A DNA stretch of 64,000 bases from Megalonaias nervosa (taxonomy: Eukaryota; Mollusca; Bivalvia; Unionida; Unionidae): positions 1-64,000 of the forward strand of contig JAECUM010033315.1 of the NCBI GenBank assembly GCA_016617855.1, in the 5' to 3' direction. Position 1 is the first letter of the stretch. The number at the start of each line of letters is the position of its first letter. Positions 11,801 through 26,800 of this stretch are shown here, piece by piece. Both the position numbers and the translations under genes were made by a program. Under the pieces are notes generated by a model. That model saw nothing but the letters and a program-made list of their open reading frames with translations, searched no databases and was not told the origin of the DNA.

Positions 11801-14800
11801 CCCCATGTGACCCCATGCAGCAGTGGATCTGATCCCACTGGGCCACCTTTATATGTGCCCCATACAGATGACTTTGCTGAATCAATGGTGCCACTTTTCC
11901 AGTTTACTTGAGCATATAAAGTTAATATCACGAATAAGGTGCGATCATTCTTGTGTCACTGGTGCAACCACTGTTGGCTAACCAGGAATACCTCTGGAGA
12001 AACTCCAGCTGGAAATGGCAGTATGTGCAGATGCATTAATTATGGTTAGGGAGCACAGTTGCTGCCAGACTTTGATAGGGACCAAGGAACTGCCTCTTCA
12101 CATCAACCTCTTAGATATGAAAGCTGTCATAAACTCCTTTCAGCTCTGGAAGGGCCAATTCTGCAGGAAGTCTCCTGATTATGCCTGACAATTTAGTAGT
12201 GATGACTTACCTCCTCAAACTGGAGTACCAAATCGCCCAACCTGTGCATGCTGGTTTGGCAATTTCTTCCCAGGTGTTATTTGTTAGACTGTATTAGTTT
12301 TACGTGTAGGCTCATACAGAAATAACAAGAGAAAAGAGTGAAGTCAACAAGCTTTGTATAGTTTAACAAAATTTATTTCCCTAGAAAACAATGTAAAAAT
12401 TGGAAATAGGACATACGGTTTGTGAATATAATCCAAAATTTAATCCTAAGATTAAAAAATATAAGTCCTATCACTAAACAATTCTAATAAAATCCAAGTT
12501 CAAATCTCGATGAAATTCCAATATGGAGACGATGACTTCAGAAGAGTGGTGGTAACAGATCCTCGACTGAATCACAGTTTATGTTTCCGTATAACTCCAG
12601 AATAAATTTCCACTGAATTTCTTTCTCCCAGAATTTTTATAAAAAGATACATTTGTTAGGTTTTCTAGAGAATAAATTATTAAATTCCAAAAACAAATAA
12701 CTTTTAAAACAATCTGGCTTCAACAATTGAAACTTCTCGAGCCCTCAAGGTTTAAAATACAACTGGATAAATTTAATACCAATTGGCTGTTTTAAGCCTC
12801 AATTTTAGGTCACATGGTACTACACGTGATAGGCTGTGTGATTTACTAATTTGAACATCGCAATAAAACAAAATGCCATTTGTCATGTAAGCAAGAATAG
12901 CCCTATCTAAGTACCAAATTCTTACACTGAAAATATATAAAATAGAAAGGCTGTTTACAATCCAGTTAACACTCGGGCCAAAATGACCTTGGAAATAGCC
13001 AATCGTTTTCGCGTAGTGTTTACAAACTCTATGAACCAGAGTTAAAAATAGTGCTAATGCAATATCTTTTACGTTCCATACAAACTGAATTTACTGAAAA
13101 AAATATCGAATCTCGTGAAAATAATCATTACAATGAAATGTAATGAAACAAAAATAAAATAAAAAGAATTTTAAAACTAACACACAAGCAATTTAATTAC
13201 ATATATGTAACAATGGTCATAAGCTAAGTAACAGAAAGGTGCGAAAACAAACAAGTTTTGTAAACTTGAACAATTAATTTGTTTCCTTAACATAAAAGTG
13301 AAAAATTAAAAATAACTTATAGCATGGTGAATGAAATCTTAAATAGTTCTAAAAGTTCTATCATAAGTCCAAAAGTATCAGGTATTCCAAATAAATTCCA
13401 GACTGCTGATGTACCAATAGTCTTGATGTATCACAGTGATATAATTCAAAATGTCTATATTAATGAGTCAGAAATTAGGTAACCTGGTTTTCCAAGGGAA
13501 AATCCCATCAAATTTGTCATCAAGATTTGTTTTACACTTTCCATGGTCAGAAGGCCACAATAACATGTTTAGCAAATTAAATGATCTCATCCGAAAGTAC
13601 ACACCCACTATCTTAAAGCTATGTAATGTGTTTACTGAAATGACCTCATCTTAAAATACAAACTCAAAACCATAAGGAAAATTAATATTTAATATGTTAT
13701 TTACTAAATGACCCTTATAATCTATATTCATAAAAAATATTTCAGATCAACATGCAAATCAGATACATTCTTAGCAGATTATCATTCTGTGGGATGTTCT
13801 GTACAGACAGTATCATGTTAATCATATGGAATGGTTCCTTCATTTGTCATTTTTTTTCATCAGATTTGGGGGTTTCTGATGATCTGCCTCTTTGTGACAA
13901 GGTGGAACTACTAGCTTTATGGAAAGCGGCATGTTTTCAGGGCTGGTGTAGAGTCAATAGCATCATCCCTTTGAGTGCCTTGACCCTTCATTTGGCTGAC
14001 TTTTTTCTTTATGGAAAGTGGCATGTTTTCAGGGCTGGTCTAGAGTCAATAGCATCATCCCTTTGAGTGAGTTGACCCTTCATTTGGCTGACTTTTTTCT
14101 TTGGTTCTATGAGGAGAAAAGTTAATCTTTAGCAGCGACAATATCTGGTGGGTCCTGTGGCTGTGGCCCAGAGGACCGCCAGAAATACTTAAATGAACAC
14201 AACCTCTTAGCTTTGCTGAATATTCCAGTGAATTTTGATGGCAAGATTTCATTATGAATCTGATAATGCAGTCACAGATCACATAAACGTGTGTGTTGCT
14301 TTAAGTAGGAGAGCATGTTATCATTCACATAGGGAATCCAATCTTTCTCACCAAGACCCATGGTATACGTAGTATGCTCAGCATTCCCTCCTTCTGTTAT
14401 CTATTCTCGTAATTTTACTATGATTGGGGAAGGTATTTAAAGGACAAAGCAAATTTTATAGTAAGTTATGAGTTACTTGAGCACGTGGAAAAACATTTAT
14501 TATAATAATTTGTGTCCAAGAAAATATGATAGTACAGTGCAGACAGCAAAGTTAAGGTGGCAAAATTATCACAGCAAAATATGTTGTCTCTTTTATTTAA
14601 TTGCTACTATAGTGGATTGAGCACTCCTTTTTTTTCCTTGCCCCTTTAAAATGTTTTCTGTGGATGGGTGACACTGTCCCTTGCCTTTTGTATTCTAGGT
14701 GCAATGGTCTATTTATATACACTAATTACAGCACAGTACTTAAGCTCATACTTCATTGATTTTTCAACAAAATCACTGTCAACCAAGTCTCCTTGTACAC

Positions 14801-17800
14801 AAAAACACATTTGTCATGTAAAAAATCCTGAAATTGAAAAATTACACAAGCCCAGCTTTCTCAGTGTTGCAGATAATTAGGCTGATCTTTCAGATAATTT
14901 TTCACAAGCTATGATTATCCATTTAGCATGAATTGGCTTGAGTGTTGATGTTTTAATGTCTACTGATAAAATGCATTGATTGTCACCTTTGTTTTCTTCT
15001 GTTTTCTCTTGTGGTCTCTGTGACCTTTGTTACATATCAGTCATGGAAATTTAATTTCAGTTTTCATTATGCTTTCTGTCAGATCTAATAGTTGGAGTTT
15101 GTACATGCTCAGAACATGCTCAGAGAAAGGAGTAGTTCCATTGACCTTGAGTTGTCTATACTCTAAGCATGCTGAAAGGATTAATTCCATTGCGACATGC
15201 CCAAAGAAAAGAAGTAATTCCATTACCCTTGAGTTGGCCACACTTGAAGCATGATCAGAGAAAGGAGTAGTTGTATTTTCTTTGAGATTAGCTACCATCT
15301 TAACACTTTCATGGTTTTATACACCGTAAAGATTGTGTTAGTCTACTGATTGCATTGAACTGTTGGTCACATGTTTGGCTCACATATGGAATGATGATAT
15401 TATCCACATAATAAATTTTACCACTTTTAAGCAAATATATTAATGCCATGATCATTGGATTTTACTGATTCTGTACAAATTTTAAGTTGAAGATTCACTG
15501 GATTCTCTCAGATGATTTTCTTGGTAAGGAAACATATACATTTTTCATTACCATTGTATTGATGTCATGTGTTGCATGACTGTCGGTTGTACACTCATTT
15601 TATCTTGAAGGATACCCATGGTATAGGTGGGATGCTCATCATTTCTTCTTATTTGTTCTCTTGATGCTAATGTGATTGGGAAATATATTCGACAGAGAAG
15701 TAAATGTTTTAGTAAATTAATTTTCTCAGAGAATATTTATTCAATCACTTTACTATTAAACCCTCCCACACCTCCCAGCAATGCAAGCATTAGGCCCTTC
15801 CACACTTCCCAGCATTGCAAACATCATTGCTGATGTTTCGTTCTGCTTTGACTGTTGATTGTCTGGTATACAGGTAGCCACCCAGCAGTTGAAATGTGAG
15901 GTTCTTTGGAAGAGTTCTTCTCTCTGTCTGTTGAATATATAGATGGACAAGATGAAATTTTTGACTTCCTGAGAGGGCTGGATTTGAGAGGTAGAGGAGT
16001 TAATTAATGTTAGTGTCATTGAGTAAGTATTCGCAGAAAAACATAGTTTACAATATTTGCTTTACAAATAGTTATGCATTGCTTTTGATGATCATTCCTG
16101 TTAATGACAATATAGCTTTTTATAATATCGATTCATCTTTAAATGAAAATATTAAGAAATATTACCAAATTTGTTAAGTCTTTCTTACTTTATATGTAAT
16201 TGTCACTACTTGTGCATGATCTCCTGGATATCTACTTGAAATGTCTGATAAGAAAGGAGCACTATAACACTTGATATTAGCTGTAATTGTAGCAGCTTCA
16301 CTCTCACACTACACTAAACTTGCCCTTGTTATTTTTTTCAACTACAGATTTGTTGCCCACTGGACTTTGCCAAAATCAATGGCTGGATATTACCAGGAGT
16401 CGGGACGTGCAGGGCGGGATGGTAATCCATCATACTGCCGACTGTACTACTCCAGACCAGACAGAGAAACAGTTGCCTTTTTTATCCAACAGGAAACCAG
16501 CAGATACACTGTTAGTTACATACTGTGTAATAATTTATTAGGAATTTGTCTAGTCTTTTTATGGTGGGTCCAGGAGCATTTGGAATTGAAACTTTTGTAT
16601 AACAAGTCTAACTTGCGACTTTTTTTATAGATAAAAGAACGTGAAAATCATCAGGGTCTCTTATTTTGTCATTGTTCTTTTTTACAATTTTTGTCTGCAG
16701 TTAATTAAACATTTCAAAATCATTGCCATATTTAAATGTTTCTTTTCTCTCTTCTGAGAACATACTGCACTTACCAAATGAATCATCCCTAAAATATAAT
16801 CTTGTTTTTAAGATTGAAGATGTAGGTCATTGCTACTTATTTGTTTGAATATGTGTGTCTGCCCATATACTTCAAGATCTAAGGTTTAAAATTTATGAAC
16901 TTGATATATCTCTGGTAACAAAGATCACAGGTCATAAGTGACTTAGGATTTAATCTGTTGTTCTAAAGTTCTTATCACCATGCTTTAATAGGGGATGTTA
17001 ATCTGTCCATCTCTCTGCCCATATCTGTATCTTCTCCTAAATCACCACACTGTGTACATAGGTTGAACATGCAAGAAGGGTATAGTTTAGTACAAGGTTG
17101 TTATTGCTAGATCTCCTAAACTACTTGGAGGATTGCCGTGAAACTTTACACACACATTCAGGCCAAAGTTTAGTTGGCCCTAAACAAAGAAGGTGATGCT
17201 ATGACAGTCAATATGGCTGACACAATTATGATCTTGAAAATCTTAAACCTGCTCCAATTCCTGAATGGACAGTCATATTAACATGCTCTATTGACTGAAA
17301 AGAATTTCTAAGATTTCAAGATATAACCATCTCTACTTTTTAACTGCTGAGTACTGAAACCATGTGTAATACTTTTGAACTATAACAAGAGTTTCTAATT
17401 AGCCAATATGGCAGCCATGTTGAATGGAAGATTATTACAGTTTTCATTTAGAACCAAATAGAACTCATTAATCAGAGTTACTGCCCTTTTTTTTTAGTTG
17501 AGTCCATCTTCACATTAACCAAACATTTTGGTCATATTGAGACTGAAGATTAAGAGGGACAAGCCCCTATAGTCTGAATCCGAAAAGAAAATTTACTCAA
17601 GACCCCTCAGATCTCATTTAATTAGATTTAAGATCATTGAGTTAAGGGTGTTTTCGGTGCTGTTCCTACTAGATAATTTCAAATTGATAGTTTTATAATT
17701 GTTGATGAATATTCAGATTGTAAATTGTATTGGAATACTTGCCATTAAAGTTTAAATAGGAAAATTTGGTATTTGTTTCAGCTCTAATTTTTATGTTCTA

Positions 17801-20800
17801 GAGGGACAAAAAGGTAGCAGAGATGAGAAAAAAGTCAGCCCAGCAGAGTTTTGAGGCCCTAGTCAAGTTCTGTGTAGATGTCAGGTGAGATATTATCAGG
17901 AAACACCCATGACAAATACAGTCTAGTTTCTTTTTCTGACTTCTGACTTCTGTACAACAGACTCTTGCATAAATTGGAGTCATTTAAAAAGAACAAAATT
18001 TCAAATTATATACCATCCTAATTTCTTTATTCTTTTCAAGGACTTTGTTTTGATTGCCATGTCATGGACTCTTTCCAAACTCCAAAATACCAGGGTCATT
18101 TAAAAAGAACAATTTATCAAATTATATAACGTCCACTTTTTTTGGTGTTAGTTATGCTCTTTTCAAGAACTTTGATCTGTCATGGACTCTTTCCTGGTTC
18201 AAAATTACCAGGGTTGTAGTAGGTCAAGGCCAGCATGCTTGGACTTCATGTATCTTTCAGAGAGTTTTTGTACATCTCATGATGGTGAGAAGTAGTCACC
18301 TATGCACGAGTGGTAGTATCTGCAGCAGTGTCAATAGTTTCTTTAGGCTTTGATTAAAGTCTTTCATTTGCATATATTTCATACACCCCATAATCTTGTC
18401 ATACTTGGCCTTGACATGAATAATTACAAAACTAGGACAACTCATTCTTTGACATGTTTGCTTGCTTTGTTTACTTTGTGGTTAAGGTCTCAGTTATAGA
18501 AATATTGCATTAAGATTTTGGTTATTTGCTTACAAACTCCTTCGTAGATTTTTTTTTCATACTAGTGATGAATTATTATGAATTAAGACAATTAATTCTG
18601 TAACAGAGACTCTTGCTCCTTTGATGTAAAGGTCAAGGTCACAGAGAATTTGTTATGCTTTTGGTTAAAGCTTTCATTGACTTGTATATCCTAATCCCCA
18701 TGATAGATTTTCTCATAATACCTGCCAAGAATCATTTTGTAGTTAAGATAATTCAGTTTATGACACACTTGCTCTCCCTATGATCTTAGTCTTGTTCACT
18801 GTCGCAGAAAATTTTGCATTACAGGTTTGGGTTTTTACTTATACTCTCCTTGATGGATTTTCTTTGCACTTGGGATGAATCATTATGATGATAAACTATA
18901 TAATTCTGTTACTTGTTCTCCCACCCCTCGGATCTTAAGGTCACGGTCATAGAAAATTTGTGTTAGGGTCTTGGTTAAAGTTTTCTTTATTTGCTTTTGT
19001 CTTCTAACCTCCTTGAAATAATTTCTTTTTGTACTTTGAATTAATTATTATTAAGCTAAGACAATTTATTCTGTGGCATGCTGTCTCAACTTTTTTGATT
19101 TTTTGGTTAAGGTTATATATATAGCAATGCTTCAGAGATGCTCCTAGGGCATGTGATTGTGTGATTCAAGCAAAATTTGAACAGATTCGTGCACTTGTAA
19201 AGCAGTGATGCGCGAGGACTCAAATTAATTTCAATTCATGCATATGAAAAATGTATTCTGTGCAGTATACAACTTTATTTAGCTGTTCACCTGTAAAGTA
19301 CTTGTTGAAATGGTAAAAATATTGAAGCACTTGTCGCGACGTATATTTTGTCATAACTGTTGACATATCTGGTTTCTTCGGCTTAAGATGATTGGTTGTT
19401 TTTCTAAATATAATTGGCACATTGGGCTCTATAACAAACATTGTGTCAAAGTTTGAACCTTGCATAAAGGAGTTTTACAGATGCATGTTTATAATACAGG
19501 CTATCGAGAAAACCCAAAATGGCCAGTTCACATCTATAGATGACAATTTAGCTTGGCAAATGCTGGCTGATCATAGTAATAAAGACAATTTATTTATAAA
19601 GTCAGGAAGTATATCAGATTATATGAGCTGGGAAAGTATTAAACGAGATGCAAGTGGGTGATTTTGAACCAAAAAGTGGCATTAAATTTGAATCCGATAT
19701 ACATGCTGGATGGACCAAAACAGATGACATGACAGTCAACCCATCATTTCAGCAGTATTTTGAGATTAAATGTAATAAAGGCAGGCAAACAAGCCAAATT
19801 AAAATACAAACAACTTAAAAGTAGATTGCACTTTTTGTTTATTTTCTAGTCACAATTTAGCCCAGCGGGACCATGTGCTGCAAAACTATATATAACCCTA
19901 ATGTAAAGGTTACAATAAATCTAATAAATAAGAATCTAAAAATGAAATTAAAAAGTAAAGATATTTATTTGATTAAAATACCTCTGTTTGAACAAGTAGA
20001 CTATAGCATTAATGAACTTAAAGTCCTAATACAGCATTACGGAATAGTAAATCTAGCATAGTAGTCAGTAGAGTGCTAATTCAAGAAAGTTAGACTTCGG
20101 CAGCGCTTATGCTAGTGAAAAATCCCTGTGAGCTGTGAAAGGGAATTCTCAGTAGAGAACAGTATTCATACACAGATATGAAACTGATTAAGCAGAGAAA
20201 CAATGACAGATTAATGCTTATACAACTAGAGGCAACATCTTTTAAAGAATTTGATTTTAATAGGGGTCTTACAGAGTGGATAAGGAAAAAAGTGAGAATG
20301 ATATTGAAGTGTTATGTAAATAATGAAGTATGGCCGTTTCTTCCTCCCCTTCAGTTTTGTTCTACTCCCCCCTTATTTTTGGGACAAGGGTTGGGGGGAT
20401 TCCCCATTATGATAAAATCCTGGGAGCATCTCTGATGCTTTGATTCTGGGATCAACCTGCAGACCCTGTCTGCCTTGTTCAAATAAGCTGTGTTCAGAAT
20501 GCTTTTGGGTAAATAAGTCAGAACTTTTACCAGTCTTTTGTTAGAATTAAAACTTTTGGAATGCTATGGAGGTTATAGAAAGTGTAGGATAATGTTACCA
20601 TGCATAACTGCTCAAATATTACCAACTAAAGAGGGAACAGAATTAATCACAGCGGCTGATAACCCATTCCCCGCTCCTGTTCACTTACCACATTGAGAAC
20701 GAGGAATTGAAATCAAACTGTACCACAGAGACAGGAATTCATTATTTGTTTTTGTGGTTCCAATTCTTTATGAATATCGTGGTTGGTAAAAACCCACACA

Positions 20801-23800
20801 AATCTTGCAAATTGATTATTTTGTTGTGATACCAATTCGTTTTGGTTATCATGGTTGATAAGGACCATAAATTTAAAGTCCCAAAACACATCTATTTTTT
20901 TGTGGAAACAGTGGGACCCCGATTTCTAATCCATGAAAACAAATGAAAATGATATATTATGCACAACCACAAAAATGTTATCCATTAAAATAAGTGAATT
21001 CACAGTTTGTGAAACTTGATAAATTCTTTTTTTCCCACTGGCTAATATTAGAATATAAGAAACTGTGACACAAATTATCAGCTAAAGTACTCTATTTTGA
21101 AAAACAGGTTATCACATAAACTGTGGACATTTTCCCAGATAATTAAATAAAAGCAAGTAGCTACAGGGAGTAATGTTAGCTGCCATCAGATAATTGAATA
21201 CTGTTCATTTAGTCATTATTTTATTATTGCCACTTCATTGGTATTAAGGCAGAACTCCAGCAATTCCAGTGCTACTGTTTTCAAACTGCTGGAGGTTTAG
21301 CTTTAACATATAGTATTTTACACATTCACATTTTCACATTAAGCATGCAAACCTCTAAAATCTATTAAGAAATCAAAGGAAACAAAGGAATGAATAGAAG
21401 AGGATATCTACATTTTTTGAGAACATACAAGTCAGCATTTTGCAGGCTAAGAAAGAAGCATTATATTATCATGAGTGGCAAAGTCCCAAGTCATAATACA
21501 AAATGTTTCCACTTCACAAGCAAAATATTTCTTTCTGTCTACTCAAAAAATTTACATTTTCTTTTATTATATATTTTTTAAGGTACAAACTGGTGATTTG
21601 CAAAGCTTTTTTCTCCATTCTGTGCCAATGCACATGGCTCTATTGCCACATCAATAAAAAGAAGTTCCAAAATAGCAGTAATGTTAGAACCTTGTATAAA
21701 TTTAGCTTGTACAAAATAATACTTCAGAATATGTATTTTGTCAAACTCATGACTGTTTTAAAATAAAAATAAAGAGATTTTTATTTTTGTTCACATATTT
21801 CTTATCCGGATTGATACAGTGATTATTGGGGGTGTGGGTAGTGTGGAAATATCACAGAGTGGTTGTATCCAACAGACTTCATAGTGTAATATATCTTTCA
21901 TCAAAAGATTTTAATGATTGTAAGTTTACTTTTTTGCATGTTGGTTCTTTTTGTTTTTTTCCATTTCTGCATTGAAATGTGAATTTTTTGGTCTTGGCCA
22001 GCTTGCTGTCTAGTTTGGTAACAGGCCCTGTACCCAAAGTTTGATTGTCACTCATTTTTTGGTTTGCAATCACCACTGATCAATGCCCGATTTCTCCACC
22101 ATTTTCAGACATGATTATGATTGTGTTGAGAGGAGTTAGTATGACCACTTGCACAATTTTATTACTATATTTAACCAAGCATAAATTTTCCTGAAAATGT
22201 GTTTGTATGTCATAGAGTGTACAAGGCATTCGATGTGTATGGGTGACAAGAATATCTAATGGCAACAATTTCGGTGTAAGTTCAGTCACTAATAATTGTA
22301 GGATTCGTGTTGAAAACTTATTAAGAAAGGTAATACTTGAAGAATACTTTCTGTTGTTTGGAATTCACTTTAAGGCATCTTTTGATGGCACCTCCTTTTT
22401 GATGAAATGCATACTAAGAGTATGCCTTCTAGATACATTTTAAAATCTTTGTCCTGATGTGGGGAGTGAGTGCAAGAGAGAAAAGGAACAGAAGAAGAAA
22501 ATTAAATAGGCCTAAATGCAGCAATATAGATTTATATAACATAAATAAGGGCAGATACATATCCTAATTTGGAAAAAAAGGTAGTTCAAAATGTGTTATC
22601 ACCACTATATTAGAAGTTTAAATCAGTTTCTATCCTGACATTTGAAAGTTTGTTAAAATGTGTGTGTGTGTGCGAGAGAGAGAGAGAGAGATTTGGATTT
22701 TTAACATAGCTTTAAACAGTTTTCGTCATATCGCTGTGATCTCTGCCGTGTGGCAGTCTATTGTGATGTCTAGCACTGGGACATCATGCCGCAGACATGT
22801 AGCATGATTTCCGACCCAGTCACATTATCCTGACACCAGGCCAACCTGTCCTAGCACTAACCTCTTAATGCTGAGAACCAAGCAAGGCAGATGTCATTAC
22901 CATTTTTAAAATTATTTGGTGTGACTCTGCCAGGGTTCGAACCCGTGACGTCCCACATCCGAGGTGGATTCTCTAACCACTTAGGCCACCAAAGTGGTCA
23001 GACTTGCAGAGAAAAAAGTCCAGAGAAATGTTGGGTCAGGAGACTTGCAGAGAAAAAAGTCCAGAGAAATCATGGGTCAGGAGACTTGCAGAGAAAAATT
23101 CCAGAGCAATCATGTGTCAGGAGACTTGCAGAGAAAAAGTCCAGAGAAATGTTGGCTCAGGAGACTTGCAGAGAAACAGTCCACAGAAATCATGGGTCAG
23201 GAGACTTGCAGAGAAAAATTCCAGAGCAATCATGGGTCAGGAGACTTGCAGAGAAACAGTCCACAGAAATCATGGGTCAAGAGACTTGCAGAGAAAAAAG
23301 TCCAGAGAAAACATTGGGAGATCACCATGGTCAATTTTGGGATGTTAGATATCTGGATACCTCCCAAACATTTTGATTCTGAGTTCGGAAATATCAGGAT
23401 TATTTTAATGATAGGAAACTGCAGCACCACCACAATATCTAAGAATGTCACCAGATAGGACTTGTATTTTATTTCATGCAGCTGCCTCCAGATTTATTTT
23501 TCTAAGGGTATGGCACTTGTAGGACTTGGAATTTGATAGTTCTGAAGTGCAATGAGGTGACTCATAAATACAAATCTTTTCTTTATAAGAGCTTATAATT
23601 TATATTGAATTTTAGCCAGTTTTCTTAAAATGAACAACTATACTTGCAGCATCTTTTCAATTTGACATCAAAGTGAAAACAGCTTAACTGCAGCATGTTG
23701 CAAATTTTGTTTCTTCTAGATTAAATTGATAAAGTTTTTACAGTATAACTCAAATTCAGTGATGCTTAATTTTTCTATGTTATAAATTTTTTTTGTTTGT

Positions 23801-26800
23801 TTGTTTTGTGTGCATCTGGGACCCTGGGCATAATTTTTTTAGAATGAGAATTCAAAGAGATCAGGGTGGCCATAAAAACCAATAAAATCATAATCAAAAC
23901 CACGATTTCATTAGATAATGAAACGAGTTTCATTCATGGTTCAATTCCTGTGTGTGAAGATCTTGTCGTTTATCGCTCTCAAATTTGACGCTCACTCGGA
24001 TTTCTAATATCGACTAACTACCTGTGTAGTAAGTATGTTTTCTTATTTTATACATTATTATTTTATTATTTATACTTATTACTATCAAATGCATAAAGTT
24101 TACATCCATTTTCATACTTTGCATAGTGTGGTAGTCATGTTGGTGTAACCGTAATTCGTCCAACTTTTCTGTGTGGAGATAAAGTCGATTTATCAACATT
24201 TTTAACAATATACTAATTAAAAATAAATAGTCTGCTGAATTTAGCACCGGCATTTTATCATGCTGTCATAGTTTTGAATTTGTCAGATACGTAATGCAAA
24301 CAGGAAGATGCATTGCCATAATGATGGAAGTAGTACCGAGTGACATCGTTCTCATGGCTCGAAAATATGTAACATTTCCAATTTATATCAAGTGTGTGAC
24401 CAAAATCAGCACACCATATAGCAAATTCATAACTTTTCAAACACTAGATACACATTTTTAATAGAAATGATCAACAGCTTATGAGGTATAAACTTCTGGA
24501 CTGCTACTTTGTAAAAAAGAATTAATTTCTAGATTTCTATTTTTGGATAGCTCCTGGCATAATATCTTGGGGTTTATGGGGGAAAATATAAATTCATAAC
24601 ACATTTGTAATTAGGAGATCTTCCTATATCACATGTCAAATCTAAATTTTTAAAAAAAAAAATTCTTTCATCTAGTTGAAATATTCCATTCATTAAATGG
24701 CTGAGTCTAACTCAAAGAAATGCAAGCTTGAAGACACTGATGGAGATCATGGCAAGTTTCAGACTGATTGAATTAAAGTCTTCCCTGCAATTGTAGATAT
24801 ATCCAAGTTAGGATCTTCCCATGCTTTTTACAAAATATGCGACCGCTCCGGTGGCCTAGTGGTTAGAGCATCCGCCTCAGATGTGGGGGTCGTGGGTTCG
24901 AACCCCAGCCAAGTCATACCAAAGACTTTAAAAATGGAACTAACAGCTGCCTCGCTTGGCGCTCAACATTAAGAGGTTAGTGTTAGGACTGGTCGGCCTG
25001 GTGTCAGGATAATGTGACTGGGTGGGACATCATGCCACATGTCTGCGGCATGATGCCCCAGTGCTAGACATTACTATAAACTGTCACACTGCAGACATCG
25101 TAGTGATATGACTGAATAATTGTTAAAGCTACGTTAAAAATCTAAATCACACACACACACATACAAAATATGCAGTAAAGACATTAAAGTGGTGGCGTCA
25201 GGCATATATGATCTAGAGGAACACTTCAGGACAAAACTGCATGAAAGAAATTTTGAAATGAAGAAGGGAGCATCCATCGAAAGCTTCTTTGCTCAGCCAA
25301 AGCAGGAAGATGATAATGTTATAAGTAAAAAGAATGAAATAAAGTTTCAGAAATGTAAATAATTATGTAAATATGTGAAAAATACTTTGTGTATAGCATT
25401 AGTTGTTTTAAAAATGTTGATCTTATATAATGTATGAATACATTTTTTCATGTAAGGGTTTTTTTGGTCTTTGTAAGGTTTTTGTTGGTCAGGCATACAG
25501 GTTTTCATCTCAAGGGGTTGACACCTATGTTATAGTAAGGGTGAAACGATATACTGATTTACCAATCAACTGAATTTCAGGATGCCCAGTACAATGCGAT
25601 ACAAGTATAGAAACACTGGTAATTTTCTTGACCTAGATTTAAACTGTCCAGAACTAACATTGAGCACACCCCTGTCTTCTATTAGGTGTAGCATCATTAC
25701 AAACATGGCAGCTTCTAACTGTGAGCTCATGAAGAACCCAAGAGCAGAGATTTCTGTTTAGAATAATTTTTCACTAAAAAAGGAGCTTGGCACCAATACT
25801 CTTGACAAAACTGTGTGTAATATGTGCAAAACAGAAATCAAACATGCAGGTGGTATGACAAACCTTGCAACTCATTTACGATGTCACCATCCATCATGGC
25901 ATAAGTACATTGCAACAATGTGAGATGATCCCTGGCGCAACAGCCGAAGATTCTAGTAAAGACATACTGAATGTTTCAGGTTGGCAACCAGTGATTGTGG
26001 GTATGATAGATAGTTGCACAGACTAAATAACAATGTTCATCACTAAGAGCCACAGCTATGACTCATGCTGTTGCCAGTTTCATCATTCATAACTTGCATC
26101 CATACAGTGTCAAACAAGGGATTCTTAAACATGTAATTGGTGCTTGATCTGCAATATGTTGTACCATCTAGACAAGACTTCTGTGAGAAAATTATCCCAG
26201 ATAGGTATTTAAAAGTCAAAGAGGACATAAAGTCATTCTTGTTCTTATCACTTAAAGTTGTATTAACAACTGACAGTTGTTAGTCTCTCAGGTTGAAATC
26301 AACAAATGTTTTGGAATCATTGATTTTACTAATTTACTATATTATTCATTTTTCAAGTCAAAGCAAGACATTTGTCAATGTGATAATTCATGATCACATG
26401 TATTTTTACTTTTTTGTTCATTGTCTTGATTGTAATGTAGTATATGAACCTTGTTATCAGTTTAGTTTGTTGAAAGACCTTTCTAATCAGGAAAAATAAT
26501 TTGCATCTCTTCTGCAAATTTCTTATTCCTGCTGGTAGAAGCTTCTCATTCATGTTGATGTGTTTATTGGTTTCTAAATTATTGATGTAATTATTACATT
26601 TCATGAGTGTTTTGGTGAAATAAAAAGCAACATGATTTTATTTTCTTGTTCAGATTTTATTATATGCAAGGAAACTGCTCATTATTACAGTACAAAATAA
26701 GCAAAATTAATGTTTGAATCATAAATGATGTCAATGACCAATACATATTGATACATATTGCAATAAAAACATGCTGTTTTTCCGACAATACTCAATACCC

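Noticed and set aside
22891..23458. Three overlapping frames with [14 protein letters not shown] repeats
   Set aside because: They cross a SINE end and a 41-bp array; the three frames encode the same repeat shifted, as expected from a period not divisible by three.
24841..24912. Possible functional tRNA gene
   Set aside because: A and B boxes are present, but the head lacks a complete acceptor-stem pairing and continues into a conserved body and (CA)n tail shared by eight copies with target duplications: it is a SINE.
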